From NCBI GenBank assembly GCA_003050645.1, contig PEBX01000003.1, forward strand, positions 21,803 through 85,802: DNA of 64,000 nt. The letters are read 5' to 3'. The stretch's first letter is position 1. Every line of letters begins with the position of its first letter. The notes beneath the pieces were generated by a model, which was given only the letters and a program-made list of their open reading frames with translations, did not search any database and was not told where the DNA came from. This document shows, one piece after another, positions 38,926 through 49,027 of this stretch. The translations under genes were made by a program, and so were the position numbers. Source of the stretch: Candidatus Carbonibacillus altaicus (GTDB lineage: Bacteria > Bacillota > Bacilli > Thermicanales > DSM-22653).

Positions 38926-39402
38926 TTAACTGCGTCCGATCTCCAGTGTTTTTTGCAGCATCGCCTTTGTCGCCGAAAGCGCCGTTACGTTCGCCTCATA
39001 GGCTCTGGAAGCACTGAGTAAATCAATCATCTCCCGCGGCAGATCGACGTTCGGGTAAAGTACATAGCCTTCGCGATCGGCGTCGGGATGCGTCGGGTCA
39101 TAGACGCGCCGGAGGGGCGCATCATCTTCTTTCATACCACTTGCCCGGACACCGATCACTTCACCCCTTACCGCGCGCGCCGTTTCAGCAGATGTCATCC
39201 TCTTAGCATTGTTTAGCATTTCTTTAAAAGATAGCGGTGCCGCTTGCTGCACGACCATACGCCGGCGATACGGCTGCCACTGACCATTTTCAAAACGCGC
39301 CCGCGTCGAATCGGCATTGGCGATATTTTCGGCAATAACGTCCATTTTCAACCGATTTAGACTAAGCGCAGACGATTGAATCCACAGTTCCGGAAAACGC
39401 AT
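38926..39402 (-). CDS. flgC: Flagellar basal-body rod protein FlgC
   Basis: Proximal rod subunit. The N-terminal rod motif is SALSLNRLKMDVIAENIANA and the C-terminal helix is LPREMIDLLSASRAYEANVT. YVLYPNVDLPREM is the FlgC hallmark. Length 158 residues. ATG start, 5 bp after the flgB stop. Confidence 0.95.
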   Translation of the reverse strand: MRFPELWIQSSALSLNRLKMDVIAENIANADSTRARFENGQWQPYRRRMVVQQAAPLSFKEMLNNAKRMTSAETARAVRGEVIGVRASGMKEDDAPLRRVYDPTHPDADREGYVLYPNVDLPREMIDLLSASRAYEANVTALSATKAMLQKTLEIGRS

Positions 39403-39407
39403 GATCT

Positions 39408-39788
39408 TTACCTCCCGCTACGCGCAATCGTTCGATAACGACTCAACACTTGATTGAAAAGGGTAATGTACGCTTGATAGGCGAGCTGGGTATCGGCCAG
39501 TTCACTCATTTCCTGCTCGATATCGACGTTATTGCCGTTCACCGTCTCGGTCGTATTCTTCACTTCTTGAAGCTGCCATGATCCTTGGGAGATGTGTTCT
39601 GAACCGATCCTGACATGCCTAGGATCGGACACTTTACCTACAAACGCGTCTTGTTGTGCTTCCAAAAATACCGCTTGAAATCGTTTATACCCGGGTGTAT
39701 CAACATTGGCTATGTTTTGTGCATGCGCCTTTTGCTGCATCCAGGCACCATCCATTGCCGATTGTAAAGCCTGAAAAACGTTGGCCAA
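39408..39788 (-). CDS. flgB: Flagellar basal-body rod protein FlgB
   Basis: Proximal rod subunit and first gene of the fla/che operon. The rod motif NIANVDTPGYKRFQAVF and the C-terminal YQAYITLFNQVLSRYRTIAR are present. The TTG start has GGGAGG 7 bases upstream and gives 126 residues, as in the family. The frame stays open 25 codons upstream, but that part is not conserved and contains this ribosome binding site. Confidence 0.93.
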   Translation of the reverse strand: MANVFQALQSAMDGAWMQQKAHAQNIANVDTPGYKRFQAVFLEAQQDAFVGKVSDPRHVRIGSEHISQGSWQLQEVKNTTETVNGNNVDIEQEMSELADTQLAYQAYITLFNQVLSRYRTIARSGR

Positions 39789-40126
39789 ATCCGACCCTCC
39801 CTTTAGACTCAACTGATCCAGCTGAGAGATCCAATGTTTTGCCCTGTTTTTAAACTCACCCATCGATATAAAAGTGAAAACAGGACGTTAGGTGACAGGT
39901 CTTTTGTTCCGTTCGACTACAAATACTTTGGGCACTTAGAATACGTACGATAAAGACAATATTCGACATCATGGTTACTTTTTCCTGCTTTTTCCCGGCG
40001 TAAGAACAAAAATAGACATTTTTTCCCTAAGACTATCCTACAAAATGTCCCATGACTTCACAATCAGACTTTATACCTATTTTTACTAGAAAGATTGCAG
40101 AGTTCATGAAAAAAATAGGAGACAAT
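39789..40126 (-). promoter_or_regulatory. Upstream region of the fla/che operon
   Basis: No gene is visible in this stretch between flgB and the codY terminator. A candidate SigA promoter at 40035-40063 reads TTGTGA, 17 bp, TAGGAT on the minus strand. It would give a leader of about 240 nt. I found no clear SigD-type promoter and no convincing CodY box here. Confidence 0.45.
40035..40063 (-). promoter_or_regulatory. Candidate SigA promoter for flgB and the fla/che operon
   Basis: The -35 TTGTGA (complement of 40058-40063) and -10 TAGGAT (complement of 40035-40040) each match the consensus at 4 of 6 positions, with an ideal 17-bp spacer. It is the best candidate in the region, but moderate. 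Confidence 0.4.
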
Positions 40127-40155
40127 AAAAAAAGGCCTGCTGAATTCAGCAGGCC
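40127..40155 (-). terminator. Strong terminator after codY
   Basis: A perfect 22-bp palindrome (40134-40155, GGCCTGCTGAA and its complement) is followed on the minus strand by TTTTTTTATTG. It separates codY from the fla/che operon. Confidence 0.9.
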
Positions 40156-40181
40156 AAACGTTTGCCTCACCGTTTGCATCG

Positions 40182-40958
40182 TTAGGCACGCACTTTTTCC
40201 AATTCCGGAAGAAGTTTGTCGTTTAAAATTTTAATGTAGGTTCCCTTCATCCCTAACGAACGCGACTCAATGACCCCGGCGCTTTCTAATTTACGGAGAG
40301 CATTTACGATAACAGATCGGGTGATACCGACGCGATCGGCAATTTTGCTGGCTACCAAGAGCCCTTCGTTTCCATCGAGTTCATGGAAGATGTGTTCGAC
40401 GGCCTCCAGTTCGCTGTAAGAAAGCGAGCTAATGGCCATCTGTACGACTGCTTTGTTCCGCGCTTCCTGCTCGACCAGTTCAGAGCGTTCGCGTAAGATC
40501 TCCATCCCGACAACCGTCGCACCGTATTCTGCGAGCACGAGATCATAGTCATTAAAGCTTTCATGGAGCCGGGCCAGAACGAGTGAGCCTAAACGATCAC
40601 CGCCCCCGATAATCGGGACAATGGTCGTCAGCCCTTCACGGAACGTGTCTTTCATCTCCACCGGAAAAGCAGTTAAGTCATTATCGATGTCGATATTGGT
40701 AAGCGTCTCATGAACTTTTAAAAGCTCGTTGTTATACCATTCCGGGAAGCGCCGCTCGGAGAGCATTTCCTTCATACGTTCGTTATCGATTTCATGGTGG
40801 AGGGCATAGCCCAGGACTTTGCCTTTGCGGCTTAAGACGTAGACGTTGGCGCCGATCGCGTCACGCAACACTTCGGCCATCTCGGTAAAGTTCACATGTT
40901 GACCGGCAGACTTTTGTAAAAGACGGTTAATCTGACGTGTTTTGTTGAGTAAATCCAT
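40182..40958 (-). CDS. codY: Global transcriptional repressor CodY
   Basis: Branched-chain amino acid- and GTP-sensing repressor of nutritional genes, which in B. subtilis also represses the fla/che promoter. The N-terminal GAF domain ([20 protein letters not shown]) is followed by the linker [17 protein letters not shown] and the C-terminal winged helix ([39 protein letters not shown]). The start is the ATG of DLLNKTR with AAGGAGG 8 bases upstream (258 residues). It is co-directional with hslU and ends at a strong terminator. Confidence 0.97.
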   Translation of the reverse strand: MDLLNKTRQINRLLQKSAGQHVNFTEMAEVLRDAIGANVYVLSRKGKVLGYALHHEIDNERMKEMLSERRFPEWYNNELLKVHETLTNIDIDNDLTAFPVEMKDTFREGLTTIVPIIGGGDRLGSLVLARLHESFNDYDLVLAEYGATVVGMEILRERSELVEQEARNKAVVQMAISSLSYSELEAVEHIFHELDGNEGLLVASKIADRVGITRSVIVNALRKLESAGVIESRSLGMKGTYIKILNDKLLPELEKVRA

Positions 40959-41042
40959 GTACATATCCTCCTTAAATAACGTAAATTCGTTATGGTTCAG
41001 ATGCCTAGCAAACATTAGGTAGACATCTCAATCGGTTGACCA

Positions 41043-42443
41043 TCACAAAATGTAGTGGCTGAGATCGCGGTCCTGGACGATCGCGTCGAGTTCACCCTGA
41101 ACATACTGGGGCGTGATCACCACTTTTTCTAAGTGAATGTCCGGTGCCTCGAAAGAAAGTGATTCTAACAGCTTTTCTAATAAGGTGTGCAAGCGGCGCG
41201 CGCCTATGTTTTCAGTATGTTCATTCACGAACGCTGCCAAACGGGCAATTTCACGAATCGCTTCATCCGTAAACTCAACGCGAATACCTTCGGTCTCAAT
41301 GAGCGCGGTATACTGCTTGATAAGCGCATTTTTAGGCTCCGTCAAGATGCGCACGAAATCTTCTTCGGTGAGCGACGTAAGCTCGACTCTCACCGGGAAA
41401 CGACCCTGGAGCTCCGGGATGAGGTCACTCGGCTTGGCAATGTGAAATGCACCGGCAGCAATAAAAAGCATGTGATCGGTCTTCACCGGGCCGTATTTGG
41501 TCATCACCGTGGAGCCTTCTACGATCGGTAAAATATCGCGCTGCACCCCTTCGCGGGAGACGTCTGGACCGCTTCCCCCTTCACGACCAGCGATTTTGTC
41601 GATCTCGTCGATAAAGATGATCCCATCTTCTTCGGCTCGCCGGATCGCTTCCTGATACACTTCATCCATATCGATGAGCTTCTGCGCTTCTTCCTGGATC
41701 AAATAGGTGCGTGCTTCCCGCACCGTCAGGCGCCGTTTTTTAGTTCTGCGGGGAAGCATCGAACCGAATAGCTCCTGCATATTAATCCCGAGCTGTTCGA
41801 CACCCTGACCGGAAAAAAGTTCCAACATCGTCGGCTGCGTGTCTTCTACTTCGATCTCGACGAGCTCGTCTTCTAGTTCACCGCGGGAAAGTTTTTCTTT
41901 GAGCTCCCGTCGCGAGCGCTCCAGATGCTCCGTCTCTTCAGGCCTCTCTTGAGTCGTCTCCTCCCGCCCTTCACTCCCTCCAAAGAGCATCTCCAGAGGG
42001 TTTTTCATCGTTTTCGTCGATCGAGGCGCCGGGAGGATAAGATCGAGGAGCCGTGCTTCGGCATGCTGCTCCGCTTTTTCCCGCACCGCCTCCATTTTCT
42101 CCTGTTTGACGAGGCGAATGGCCGTCTCAATGAGGTCGCGCACCATTGATTCGACATCGCGGCCGACATAACCGACCTCGGTAAATTTGGTCGCCTCCAC
42201 CTTCACAAAAGGCGCATCGACGAGGCGCGCGATCCGCCGGGCGATCTCCGTTTTTCCGACCCCGGTCGGACCGATCATGAGAATGTTTTTCGGCATAATC
42301 TCGTCGCGCATCTCCGGTGGAAGCTTCGACCGCCGGTAACGGTTGCGGAGGGCGACGGCGACCGATCGCTTGGCCGCATGTTGCCCGACGACATACTTAT
42401 CCAGCGCTTCGACGATTTCGCGCGGCGTCAGCGCTTTTTTCAT
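41043..42443 (-). CDS. hslU: ATP-dependent protease ATPase subunit HslU (ClpY)
   Basis: AAA+ unfoldase of the HslUV protease. Walker A is [20 protein letters not shown], Walker [17 protein letters not shown]. The pore motif GYVGRD and the I domain (about 115-245) lie between, and the C terminus SHYIL fits the HslV-activating tail. Length 466 residues, typical. The start overlaps the hslV stop by four bases (ATGA). Confidence 0.97.
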   Translation of the reverse strand: MKKALTPREIVEALDKYVVGQHAAKRSVAVALRNRYRRSKLPPEMRDEIMPKNILMIGPTGVGKTEIARRIARLVDAPFVKVEATKFTEVGYVGRDVESMVRDLIETAIRLVKQEKMEAVREKAEQHAEARLLDLILPAPRSTKTMKNPLEMLFGGSEGREETTQERPEETEHLERSRRELKEKLSRGELEDELVEIEVEDTQPTMLELFSGQGVEQLGINMQELFGSMLPRRTKKRRLTVREARTYLIQEEAQKLIDMDEVYQEAIRRAEEDGIIFIDEIDKIAGREGGSGPDVSREGVQRDILPIVEGSTVMTKYGPVKTDHMLFIAAGAFHIAKPSDLIPELQGRFPVRVELTSLTEEDFVRILTEPKNALIKQYTALIETEGIRVEFTDEAIREIARLAAFVNEHTENIGARRLHTLLEKLLESLSFEAPDIHLEKVVITPQYVQGELDAIVQDRDLSHYIL

Positions 42444-43006
42444 ACGACACCTCCTCCTTCCGGACGAAGTTCTTCGATGACGATATTCTGGTTTGTATAG
42501 ACACAGATGTCTGCAGCAATTTTGAGCGCCGCTTCGGCCATCTCACGCGCCGAAAGATGAGGGGCATGCGTTTTAAGCGCACGGCCGGCCGAAAGCGCAT
42601 AAGCACCGCCGGAGCCGATGGCTATCATATCGTCATCGGGTTCAATTACTTCACCCGATCCGGAGAGGAGAAAGAGATGATGGAGATCCATCACAATGAG
42701 CATCGCTTCGAGTCGTCTTAGCATCCGGTCCGTTCGCCAGTCTTTCGCTAACTCCACGGCGCTGCGAGGAAGATTGCCGTGATACGTCTCCAGTTTTTTT
42801 TCAAAGGCTTCAAACAACGTGAAGGCATCGGCGACCGATCCGGCAAAGCCGGCGATGATGCGCCCATGATAAAGGCGCCGCACCTTTTTCGCTGTATGTT
42901 TCATGATCATCGTATTTCCGAATGTGACCTGTCCATCTCCAGCCATCGCCGCACTGCCATTGTGACGAACAGCAAAAATTGTCGTTGCATGAAACGCGTT
43001 ATCCAA
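42440..43006 (-). CDS. hslV: ATP-dependent protease proteolytic subunit HslV (ClpQ)
   Basis: Peptidase of the HslUV complex. It has the proteasome-beta-like core with [60 protein letters not shown] and [24 protein letters not shown] start here gives [11 protein letters not shown], closest in length to Bacillus homologues (188 residues). The frame is open to a GTG at 43063 with AAGGAAAT upstream, so the start is uncertain. Bacillus ClpQ has been described as an N-terminal Ser enzyme; here no Ser precedes the Thr-Thr pair, so a Thr nucleophile after trimming is likely. Confidence 0.93.
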   Translation of the reverse strand: MDNAFHATTIFAVRHNGSAAMAGDGQVTFGNTMIMKHTAKKVRRLYHGRIIAGFAGSVADAFTLFEAFEKKLETYHGNLPRSAVELAKDWRTDRMLRRLEAMLIVMDLHHLFLLSGSGEVIEPDDDMIAIGSGGAYALSAGRALKTHAPHLSAREMAEAALKIAADICVYTNQNIVIEELRPEGGGVV

Positions 43007-43063
43007 GCAATAAGCGCCTCGCTTTCTCGTAAGCATCCCACATATGTCGTATCGCGCTTCCAC

Positions 43064-43091
43064 TTTCTTATTTCCTTTTTCTTATTTCCTT
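43064..43091. repeat. Perfect 14-bp tandem duplication upstream of hslV
   Basis: TTTCTTATTTCCTT occurs at 43064-43077 and 43078-43091. On the minus strand each copy reads AAGGAAATAAGAAA, and the nearer copy would serve as the ribosome binding site for the alternative GTG start at 43063. Confidence 0.75.
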
Positions 43092-43132
43092 CTCCCGCCG
43101 CTTACGCCGTCTATTTCGAACGATCGACATGT

Positions 43133-44158
43133 TCAGGCGCGGGGATGGAAGGCACGGTACTGTTCCTTAAGCCGGGATGTCGATACATGCGTGTAGATCT
43201 GAGTTGTTGATAAATTCACATGCCCTAAAAGTTCCTGAACTGAGCGAATGTCAGCCCCACCGTCTAAAAGATGGGTCGCAAAAGAGTGGCGAAACGTATG
43301 CGGACTGGTGCGCACCGAAAGCCCCGCCTCCTGGGAGAGCGCACGTACGATCCGGTGTACGCTCCGCGTCGTAAGCGGTGTACCCCGCATGCTGACAAAA
43401 ACATAAGGGTGATCCGTTCTTTTTTGCATCCAGCGCGGCCGGACTTCGCGGAGATAACGTAACAAAATGTCCTTCGCGTACGCGCCAAAAAACACGATGC
43501 GCTCCCGCCCCCCTTTGCCTCTTACCACGATCACATCTCGAGTGAGGTCGAGGCGGTCGAAGGTGAGACGTGTGAGTTCTCCAACGCGCATTCCGGTCGC
43601 ATACATGAGCTCTACGATGGCGAGGTCTCGTACATCTTTAGGCGTCATCTGCTCCTTTTTAAAAAGCATTTCGAGCTCTTCCGCATACAGAACCTGCGGA
43701 AGTTTTTTGGGGCGTTTGGGGGCTCTTTGGCCTTCTAACGGATTGTCGGGTCGAAGTCCCACCTGCATAAGGTAACGGAAGAAGGTTCCCCAGGCCGCAA
43801 GCATCCGCGCTACCGAATGAGGATGCGCCCCCTGCTCGATGCGCTGGGCCATCAGCCGTCGCACGTTTGAACGCGCAAGAGCAAGAAGTGTTATGCCCGT
43901 CTCCCGGCTGTACTGAGCGAGCAACTTAAGATCGCCCATATAGGCGCGAACCGTCGCCGGGGAAAGACCGCGCTCATAAAGGAGGTGCGCCCGAAAGCGT
44001 TCGAGAAGTGCATCGTCCGCATCAGGCTGCCCGTCATGAGGTTTCTCTTTCGTTTGCCCCATCTCTTTAGAAGCGGATGTTGATGTGGCCTCCGCTGGAC
44101 ACGCATCGCTCACACGGTCGGGTCGATCGGTCCGTCCCCATCGTCCGCGAACAGACAT
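43133..44158 (-). CDS. xerC: Tyrosine recombinase XerC (CodV)
   Basis: Chromosome dimer resolvase acting at dif with XerD. It has an N-terminal SAM-like domain (LLYERGLSPATVRAYMGDLK) and the catalytic residues Arg191, Lys215, His287, Arg290, His313 and Tyr322 (ATGMRVGELTR, RGKGGRER, SPHTFRHSFATHLLDGGAD, QELLGHVNLSTTQIYTHVS). 341 residues, about 40 longer than CodV because of a low-complexity N-terminal stretch. The ATG is about 21 nt from the predicted transcription start. It lies next to hslV, but trmFO, usually between topA and xerC, is absent. Confidence 0.94.
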   Translation of the reverse strand: MSVRGRWGRTDRPDRVSDACPAEATSTSASKEMGQTKEKPHDGQPDADDALLERFRAHLLYERGLSPATVRAYMGDLKLLAQYSRETGITLLALARSNVRRLMAQRIEQGAHPHSVARMLAAWGTFFRYLMQVGLRPDNPLEGQRAPKRPKKLPQVLYAEELEMLFKKEQMTPKDVRDLAIVELMYATGMRVGELTRLTFDRLDLTRDVIVVRGKGGRERIVFFGAYAKDILLRYLREVRPRWMQKRTDHPYVFVSMRGTPLTTRSVHRIVRALSQEAGLSVRTSPHTFRHSFATHLLDGGADIRSVQELLGHVNLSTTQIYTHVSTSRLKEQYRAFHPRA

Positions 44159-44185
44159 GCGCCTCACCCCCGTTCAGGCGCCTTC

Positions 44186-44214
44186 ATCTTACCACACTTT
44201 GACACCCTTCGCAA
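44186..44214 (-). promoter_or_regulatory. SigA-type promoter of xerC-hslVU-codY
   Basis: The -35 TTGCGA (complement of 44209-44214) and -10 TAAGAT (complement of 44186-44191) are 17 bp apart, with TG one base before the -10. It is positioned just upstream of the xerC start, in the 76-bp gap to topA. Confidence 0.65.
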
Positions 44215-44234
44215 GTAAATTGTTTGTGAACAGG

Positions 44235-46430
44235 CTATAATTCTGAATTAGCTGCGGATTTAACCGGTTGCTCCTTACGACTTTTCGCCGTAAGCGGTGC
44301 CTTGTGGCCGCATACCATACACTGTTTGATCGCTTTGGTGTTTTTTCCTTTCTGCACCATCCATCCGCCGCAGACCGGACACGTCTCTTTAAGCGGTCGG
44401 TCCCAGCTCGTAAAATCACAGTCGGGATAGCGGCTGCAACCGTAAAAAATACGTCCCTTTTTCGTCCGCCGCTCGACGATTTCACCGGTGGCGCACTTGG
44501 GACAGGGTATCCCCAGAGAATGGACGATTGGTTTCGTATGTTTACACTCCGGAAAACCGGAACAGGCCAGGAATTTTCCGTAGCGCCCCATCTTGTATAC
44601 CATCGGACGACCGCAGACGTCACACGTCACCCCGGCATACTCCGGCGTAAGCTCCACCTTTTCCATCTCAGACTCCGCCTTTTCCAGCCGCTCTGAAAAA
44701 GGACCGTAAAACGTATGGAGCAGAAAGCGCCAGTCTTTTTCTCCGTCCTCGATCTCGTCCAGTTCTTTTTCCATCTTGGCCGTAAACGAGACGTCAACGA
44801 TTTCCGGAAAATACTGCTCCAGCGCTTCCGTCACCACCCGCCCCAGCTCCGTCGGATGAAACCGTTTATCTTCTAAGACGACGTAACCACGTTTCTGAAT
44901 CGTCTCTAGCGTCGGCGCATACGTGGACGGCCGGCCGATGCCCAGCTCTTCCAGTGCTTTGACGAGCGTCGCTTCCGTATAACGCGGTGGCGGCTGCGTA
45001 AAATGCTGGCGCGGTTCCAAGTGCCGAAGGGGCACTTCCATCTCGGGATGAAGCGGCGGCAAAAGGCGGGGCGCACCGTCACCGTAAAACAGTTCCCCCT
45101 CATCCTCGCCTTTTTGTTCTTCACCCGACTTTCCACTGCGCTTCCTTTCTCCCCCCTCATCGGGCGTGTCCTGATAGACTTTTAAAAATCCAGGGAATTT
45201 TAATTCCGAGCCGTTTGCTCGAAAAAGTGCCTCTCCGGCACGCATATCCGCACGCACCGTATCGTAGACGGCAGCGCTCATCTGACTCGCCACAAACCGC
45301 TCCCAGATGAGCGTATAAAGGCGGAGCTCATCCCGGCTTAAATACGGTTTGACCGACTGAGGGGTGCGAAAGACGGAGGTTGGGCGAATCGCTTCGTGCG
45401 CATCCTGCACGCCCTGCTGTTCGCGGATCGTTCCTTTTTTTTCTTCTGGACGGACGTAAGACGCGCCAAATGTTTCAGTAATGTAACGCTTTGCTTCTTC
45501 TTGCGCCACTTCGCTAATACGCGTGGAATCGGTGCGCATGTAGGTGATGAGACCGGCTTCACCTTCCGGTCCGAGCGATAAGCCTTCATAGAGCGTCTGA
45601 GCGATACGCATCGTTTTCGTGGCGCGAAAACCGAGTCTTTTCGCGGCTTCTTGCTGCATCGTACTGGTCGTAAAAGGGAGCGGAGCACGGCGCTTGCGTT
45701 CTTTTTTGGTTACCTTCTCGACGATAAAAGGACGTCCCCGCACATGTTCGATCACCGCTTTCACCGCCTGTTCATCGGGAAGCGGGGTTTTTTCCGTGCC
45801 GTACCCGTAAAATTCGGCCGTAAACGGCTCTTCCTCCCCCAGATGCGCGGTGAGTGTCCAGTACTCTTCCGGAACGAACTGTTCGATTTCCTGTTCGCGA
45901 TCGATGATGAGTTTGACGGCGACCGACTGCACGCGCCCAGCAGAGAGTCCTTTTTTCACCTTTTGCCAGAGGATCGGGCTGATCTTGTAACCGACCAAGC
46001 GATCGAGTATACGGCGTGCCTGCTGCGCATTAACCAGATCATAATTGATGGGACGCGGAGCTTTAAAAGACGCCTTAATGGCCGGTTCTGTAATTTCATT
46101 AAAAACGACACGCACCGGAGCGTTGGGATCGAGTTTTAAGTATTCGGCGAGATGCCAGGCAATCGCTTCACCTTCCCGGTCGGGATCGGCCGCCAGATAT
46201 ACACGCTTCGCTTTTTTTGCCGCCTCTTTAAGCTGCTTTAGAATCTCACCTTTACCGCGAATCGTAATATAATCAGGTTGAAACGATGCCTCTATATTCA
46301 CGCCGAGCTTGCTTTTAGGCAGATCCCTTACGTGGCCCATGGAAGCAAGCACCTGGTATTTTTTTCCTAAATATTTGGCAATCGTCTTGGCTTTTGCCGG
46401 AGATTCAACAATGACCAGTGCTTCCGCCAA
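44235..46430 (-). CDS. topA: DNA topoisomerase I
   Basis: Type IA topoisomerase that relaxes negative supercoils. The TOPRIM domain starts LVIVESPAKAKTIAKYLGKK, with DPDREGEAIAWHLAEYL. The active-site Tyr is in GEAGLITYMRTDSTRIS. Three C-terminal zinc-finger segments follow (CDVCGRP...CSGFPECK; CPKCATG...CSRYPDC; CPVCGGW...CMVCG). An insertion rich in Glu/Gly/Lys lies near residue 440. Length 731 residues (691 in B. subtilis). TTG start with GAGGGGG 7 bases upstream. Confidence 0.97.
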   Translation of the reverse strand: MAEALVIVESPAKAKTIAKYLGKKYQVLASMGHVRDLPKSKLGVNIEASFQPDYITIRGKGEILKQLKEAAKKAKRVYLAADPDREGEAIAWHLAEYLKLDPNAPVRVVFNEITEPAIKASFKAPRPINYDLVNAQQARRILDRLVGYKISPILWQKVKKGLSAGRVQSVAVKLIIDREQEIEQFVPEEYWTLTAHLGEEEPFTAEFYGYGTEKTPLPDEQAVKAVIEHVRGRPFIVEKVTKKERKRRAPLPFTTSTMQQEAAKRLGFRATKTMRIAQTLYEGLSLGPEGEAGLITYMRTDSTRISEVAQEEAKRYITETFGASYVRPEEKKGTIREQQGVQDAHEAIRPTSVFRTPQSVKPYLSRDELRLYTLIWERFVASQMSAAVYDTVRADMRAGEALFRANGSELKFPGFLKVYQDTPDEGGERKRSGKSGEEQKGEDEGELFYGDGAPRLLPPLHPEMEVPLRHLEPRQHFTQPPPRYTEATLVKALEELGIGRPSTYAPTLETIQKRGYVVLEDKRFHPTELGRVVTEALEQYFPEIVDVSFTAKMEKELDEIEDGEKDWRFLLHTFYGPFSERLEKAESEMEKVELTPEYAGVTCDVCGRPMVYKMGRYGKFLACSGFPECKHTKPIVHSLGIPCPKCATGEIVERRTKKGRIFYGCSRYPDCDFTSWDRPLKETCPVCGGWMVQKGKNTKAIKQCMVCGHKAPLTAKSRKEQPVKSAANSEL

Positions 46431-46558
46431 TGACAGGCCCCCTCTCCATCCGGCATCGGTTGCCGGATTCGTTGCTGATGTTTATTATGAGCACAGAGAC
46501 GTGCTATTTGTCAACTTTTTTGATGACTTTGATGGTGTGTGCGATGTACGACCGTTTT

Positions 46559-47812
46559 TTATGACCGGAGTCGATAGCGATGACCGGGCAGTTTTTCTAC
46601 CGTTCCGTTCAAAACCAGTGGCGTAAGAAGCGCAAGAAGCGTATCCGGCGCAAGCGACGTGTGCAAGACGAGATCATCAAAATGCTTCGTCTCTTTTAAA
46701 AGGATATCCAGCTCATGCGGAAGCGACTCTCTCCCGGTCATCGTCGTGGACGCATCTGTTTTGTTTCTCTCTTCTTTTTCTTCACGGCTTTTTTCTATCC
46801 CGCTTTTTTCTTGCCACGATGCGCTCCCTTGTCGCAGTTCATCCAGAATGTCGGCCGGGTGCCTTACAAGCTTTGCCCCTTCTTGAATGAGCTGATGGGG
46901 CCCCGCACTTTGTGCTGAAAAAATAGGACCGGGAACGGCAAAAACTTCCCGCCCCTGTTCCAGGGCATGGGAAGCGGTGATCATCGAACCACTGCCCAGA
47001 TGCCCTTCTACGACCAGTACTCCGCGAGCGAGACCGCTGATCAGCCGGTTGCGCTCGGGAAAAAGACCGCGCGATGGACGCGTCCCGAGCGGATATTCCG
47101 ATACAACGGCGCCTTCCTCCACAATCTCCGTATACAGCGGTTCATGCGCACGGGGGTAGATGTGATCGTGACTGCTCCCCAGTACGGCTACGGTCCGTCC
47201 GTGAATGGAGAGTGCCGCGCGATGGGCGATGGCATCGATACCTTCGGCCAGACCGCTTACGATCGTAAATCCAGCAAGTGCTAGCGCCTGGGAAAGCTCC
47301 CGGGCTGCACGCATTCCATAGGGCGTCGGTCTGCGGGTACCGACGACCGCAAGCGATTCGGTGGATAAAAGTTCATGCTTTCCTTTGACATAAAGGATAG
47401 GCGGTGGATCGGGAATATGAGCGAGCGCTTCAGGATACGCTTTCTCCCCCCACATCACAACGTTGATGTCTCGTTGTCTTAAATGGCGCTGAGTGGCAAA
47501 GACATGGTGCTCGGTTAAGGCCTGACGAAGACGTTCGGTGTCCCGATAACGCTTGATCGCCCCAGCTTGAGACGTAAGCCAAGCCCGATGTACACGTTCT
47601 AAGTAGAAGGCTAACGTAGGGGAGGGTCGGTCCGTCTCGACCTCCCTGGTAAGCGTCGCACCGGTTAGCATGTCACCTGACATGTCAGCTAACGCCAGCA
47701 TGACCTGAAACAACCGTTTTCTGCCGACATTCGGCAGGGCATGCAAAGCGACCAGTATGGGTTTATAAGGTTTGAGCTTATCCCCATCGAGGGCCGGCAT
47801 AGACGACGTCAT
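46559..47812 (-). CDS. dprA: DNA-processing protein DprA (Smf)
   Basis: Loads RecA onto incoming single-stranded DNA during natural transformation. The Rossmann core carries VVGTRRPTPYGMRAARELSQ, FTIVSGLAEGIDAIAHRAAL and FPERNRLISGLARGVLVVEG. An N-terminal helical domain of about 110 residues precedes it and a winged-helix-like C terminus (DLVLHTSLAPDTLLALLTPL) follows. Length 417 residues (B. subtilis Smf is shorter, about 300). ATG with AGGAG 7 bases upstream. It sits next to topA as in Bacillus. Confidence 0.95.
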   Translation of the reverse strand: MTSSMPALDGDKLKPYKPILVALHALPNVGRKRLFQVMLALADMSGDMLTGATLTREVETDRPSPTLAFYLERVHRAWLTSQAGAIKRYRDTERLRQALTEHHVFATQRHLRQRDINVVMWGEKAYPEALAHIPDPPPILYVKGKHELLSTESLAVVGTRRPTPYGMRAARELSQALALAGFTIVSGLAEGIDAIAHRAALSIHGRTVAVLGSSHDHIYPRAHEPLYTEIVEEGAVVSEYPLGTRPSRGLFPERNRLISGLARGVLVVEGHLGSGSMITASHALEQGREVFAVPGPIFSAQSAGPHQLIQEGAKLVRHPADILDELRQGSASWQEKSGIEKSREEKEERNKTDASTTMTGRESLPHELDILLKETKHFDDLVLHTSLAPDTLLALLTPLVLNGTVEKLPGHRYRLRS

Positions 47813-48127
47813 GTCCCGTCTCCTTTACAAACACGGTATGTGCTTATACATACGCGTATTCATGTTCGGCATAAATGTTGAAAAAAATAACTGCTACAAC
47901 TTTTACAATGATTTAAACATAAAACCATCATTCTGACAACCGTCTTTTATACGGAGCATCTCATTCTGATAACGCACGGTAAGAATCACAATAAAGGCAT
48001 TCAAATACGTGCATAACAAATTAAGTGTTTTAAAAAATAGGCGTCCTCGCACATTCCAGTACCAAAAAAAAAATAAAGTCCTGCACGTTTTGAAAAAACG
48101 TGCAGGACCATGTCGCATCTGCAAAGA
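47813..48127. other. 315-bp gap between dprA and sucD
   Basis: Nothing protein-coding is convincing here. The right part holds the sucD terminator (48064-48108). The left part is AT-rich and should contain the dprA promoter, but no -35/-10 pair stands out. Confidence 0.6.
48064..48108 (-). terminator. Strong terminator after sucD
   Basis: A 14-bp perfect stem (48078-48108, arm GTCCTGCACGTTTT, 3-base loop) is followed on the minus strand by TTTATTTTTTTTTT. Confidence 0.93.
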
Positions 48128-49027
48128 TTAACTTAACACGCGTTCCAGAAGCCCTTTTTCCCGAAGCGTCTTGACCAGCGTCTCGCCGATTTCGGCAGGC
48201 GACTTAGCCACTGGAATACCAGCCGCCTCCAGCCGGGCCATCTTTTCTTTCGCTGTACCCTGTCCCCCCGAGATAATGGCACCGGCATGACCCATACGCT
48301 TTCCGGGCGGTGCCGTCTGCCCTCCGATAAAGGCCACAACGGGCTTGGTCATATGCGCCTCTATCCACGCCGCGGCTGCTTCTTCTGCCGTCCCACCGAT
48401 TTCTCCGATCAGCACCACTGCTTCCGTATCGGGGTCAGCTTCAAACAGCTCCAGCACATCGATAAACTCCATGCCTTTAACCGGGTCCCCGCCGATGCCG
48501 ACTGCCGTCGACTGGCCGATGCCGCGGGTTGTGAGCTGATGCACCGCTTCATACGTGAGCGTACCGGAACGGGAGACGATGCCCACCTTGCCGGGCTTAT
48601 GAATATAACCGGGCATAATCCCAATTTTGCTCTCGCCTGGCGTGATCACACCCGGGCAATTCGGCCCGATAAGACGCGTCTTCGTGCCTTCCATGGCCCG
48701 TTTCACCTTGACCATATCCAGCACGGGTATGCCTTCGGTGATGGTCACGACGAGTTCCAAACCGGCGTCGACCGCCTCCATCACCGCATCCGCCGCAAAC
48801 GCAGGCGGCACGTAAATCACAGAAGCATTTGCCCCGGTCGCATCCACTGCTTCCGAAACGGTATTAAAAACCGGCACGCCAGCGACTGTCGTACCGCCCT
48901 TCCCTGGTGTCACCCCGGCGACGATGTTCGTGCCGTACTCAAGCATTTGCTCCGTATGAAAACGCCCGGCATCACCGGTGATGCCTTGTACCAATACTCT
49001 TGTGTGCCGTCCAACGAGAATGCTCAT
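48128..49027 (-). CDS. sucD: Succinyl-CoA ligase alpha subunit
   Basis: TCA cycle enzyme subunit: succinyl-CoA + ADP/GDP + Pi to succinate + NTP + CoA. CoA-binding Rossmann domain ([20 protein letters not shown]), [19 protein letters not shown], and the phosphohistidine region [18 protein letters not shown]. Length 299 residues. The start overlaps the sucC stop by four bases, so sucCD is one translationally coupled unit ending at a strong terminator. Confidence 0.98.
   Translation of the reverse strand: MSILVGRHTRVLVQGITGDAGRFHTEQMLEYGTNIVAGVTPGKGGTTVAGVPVFNTVSEAVDATGANASVIYVPPAFAADAVMEAVDAGLELVVTITEGIPVLDMVKVKRAMEGTKTRLIGPNCPGVITPGESKIGIMPGYIHKPGKVGIVSRSGTLTYEAVHQLTTRGIGQSTAVGIGGDPVKGMEFIDVLELFEADPDTEAVVLIGEIGGTAEEAAAAWIEAHMTKPVVAFIGGQTAPPGKRMGHAGAIISGGQGTAKEKMARLEAAGIPVAKSPAEIGETLVKTLREKGLLERVLS

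Noticed and set aside
39408..39863. Longer FlgB with 25 extra N-terminal residues
   Set aside because: The extension is not conserved and contains the ribosome binding site for the TTG start at 39788.
47903..48124. 73-codon minus-strand frame between dprA and sucD
   Set aside because: It runs through the sucD terminator hairpin and T run, and has no family features.
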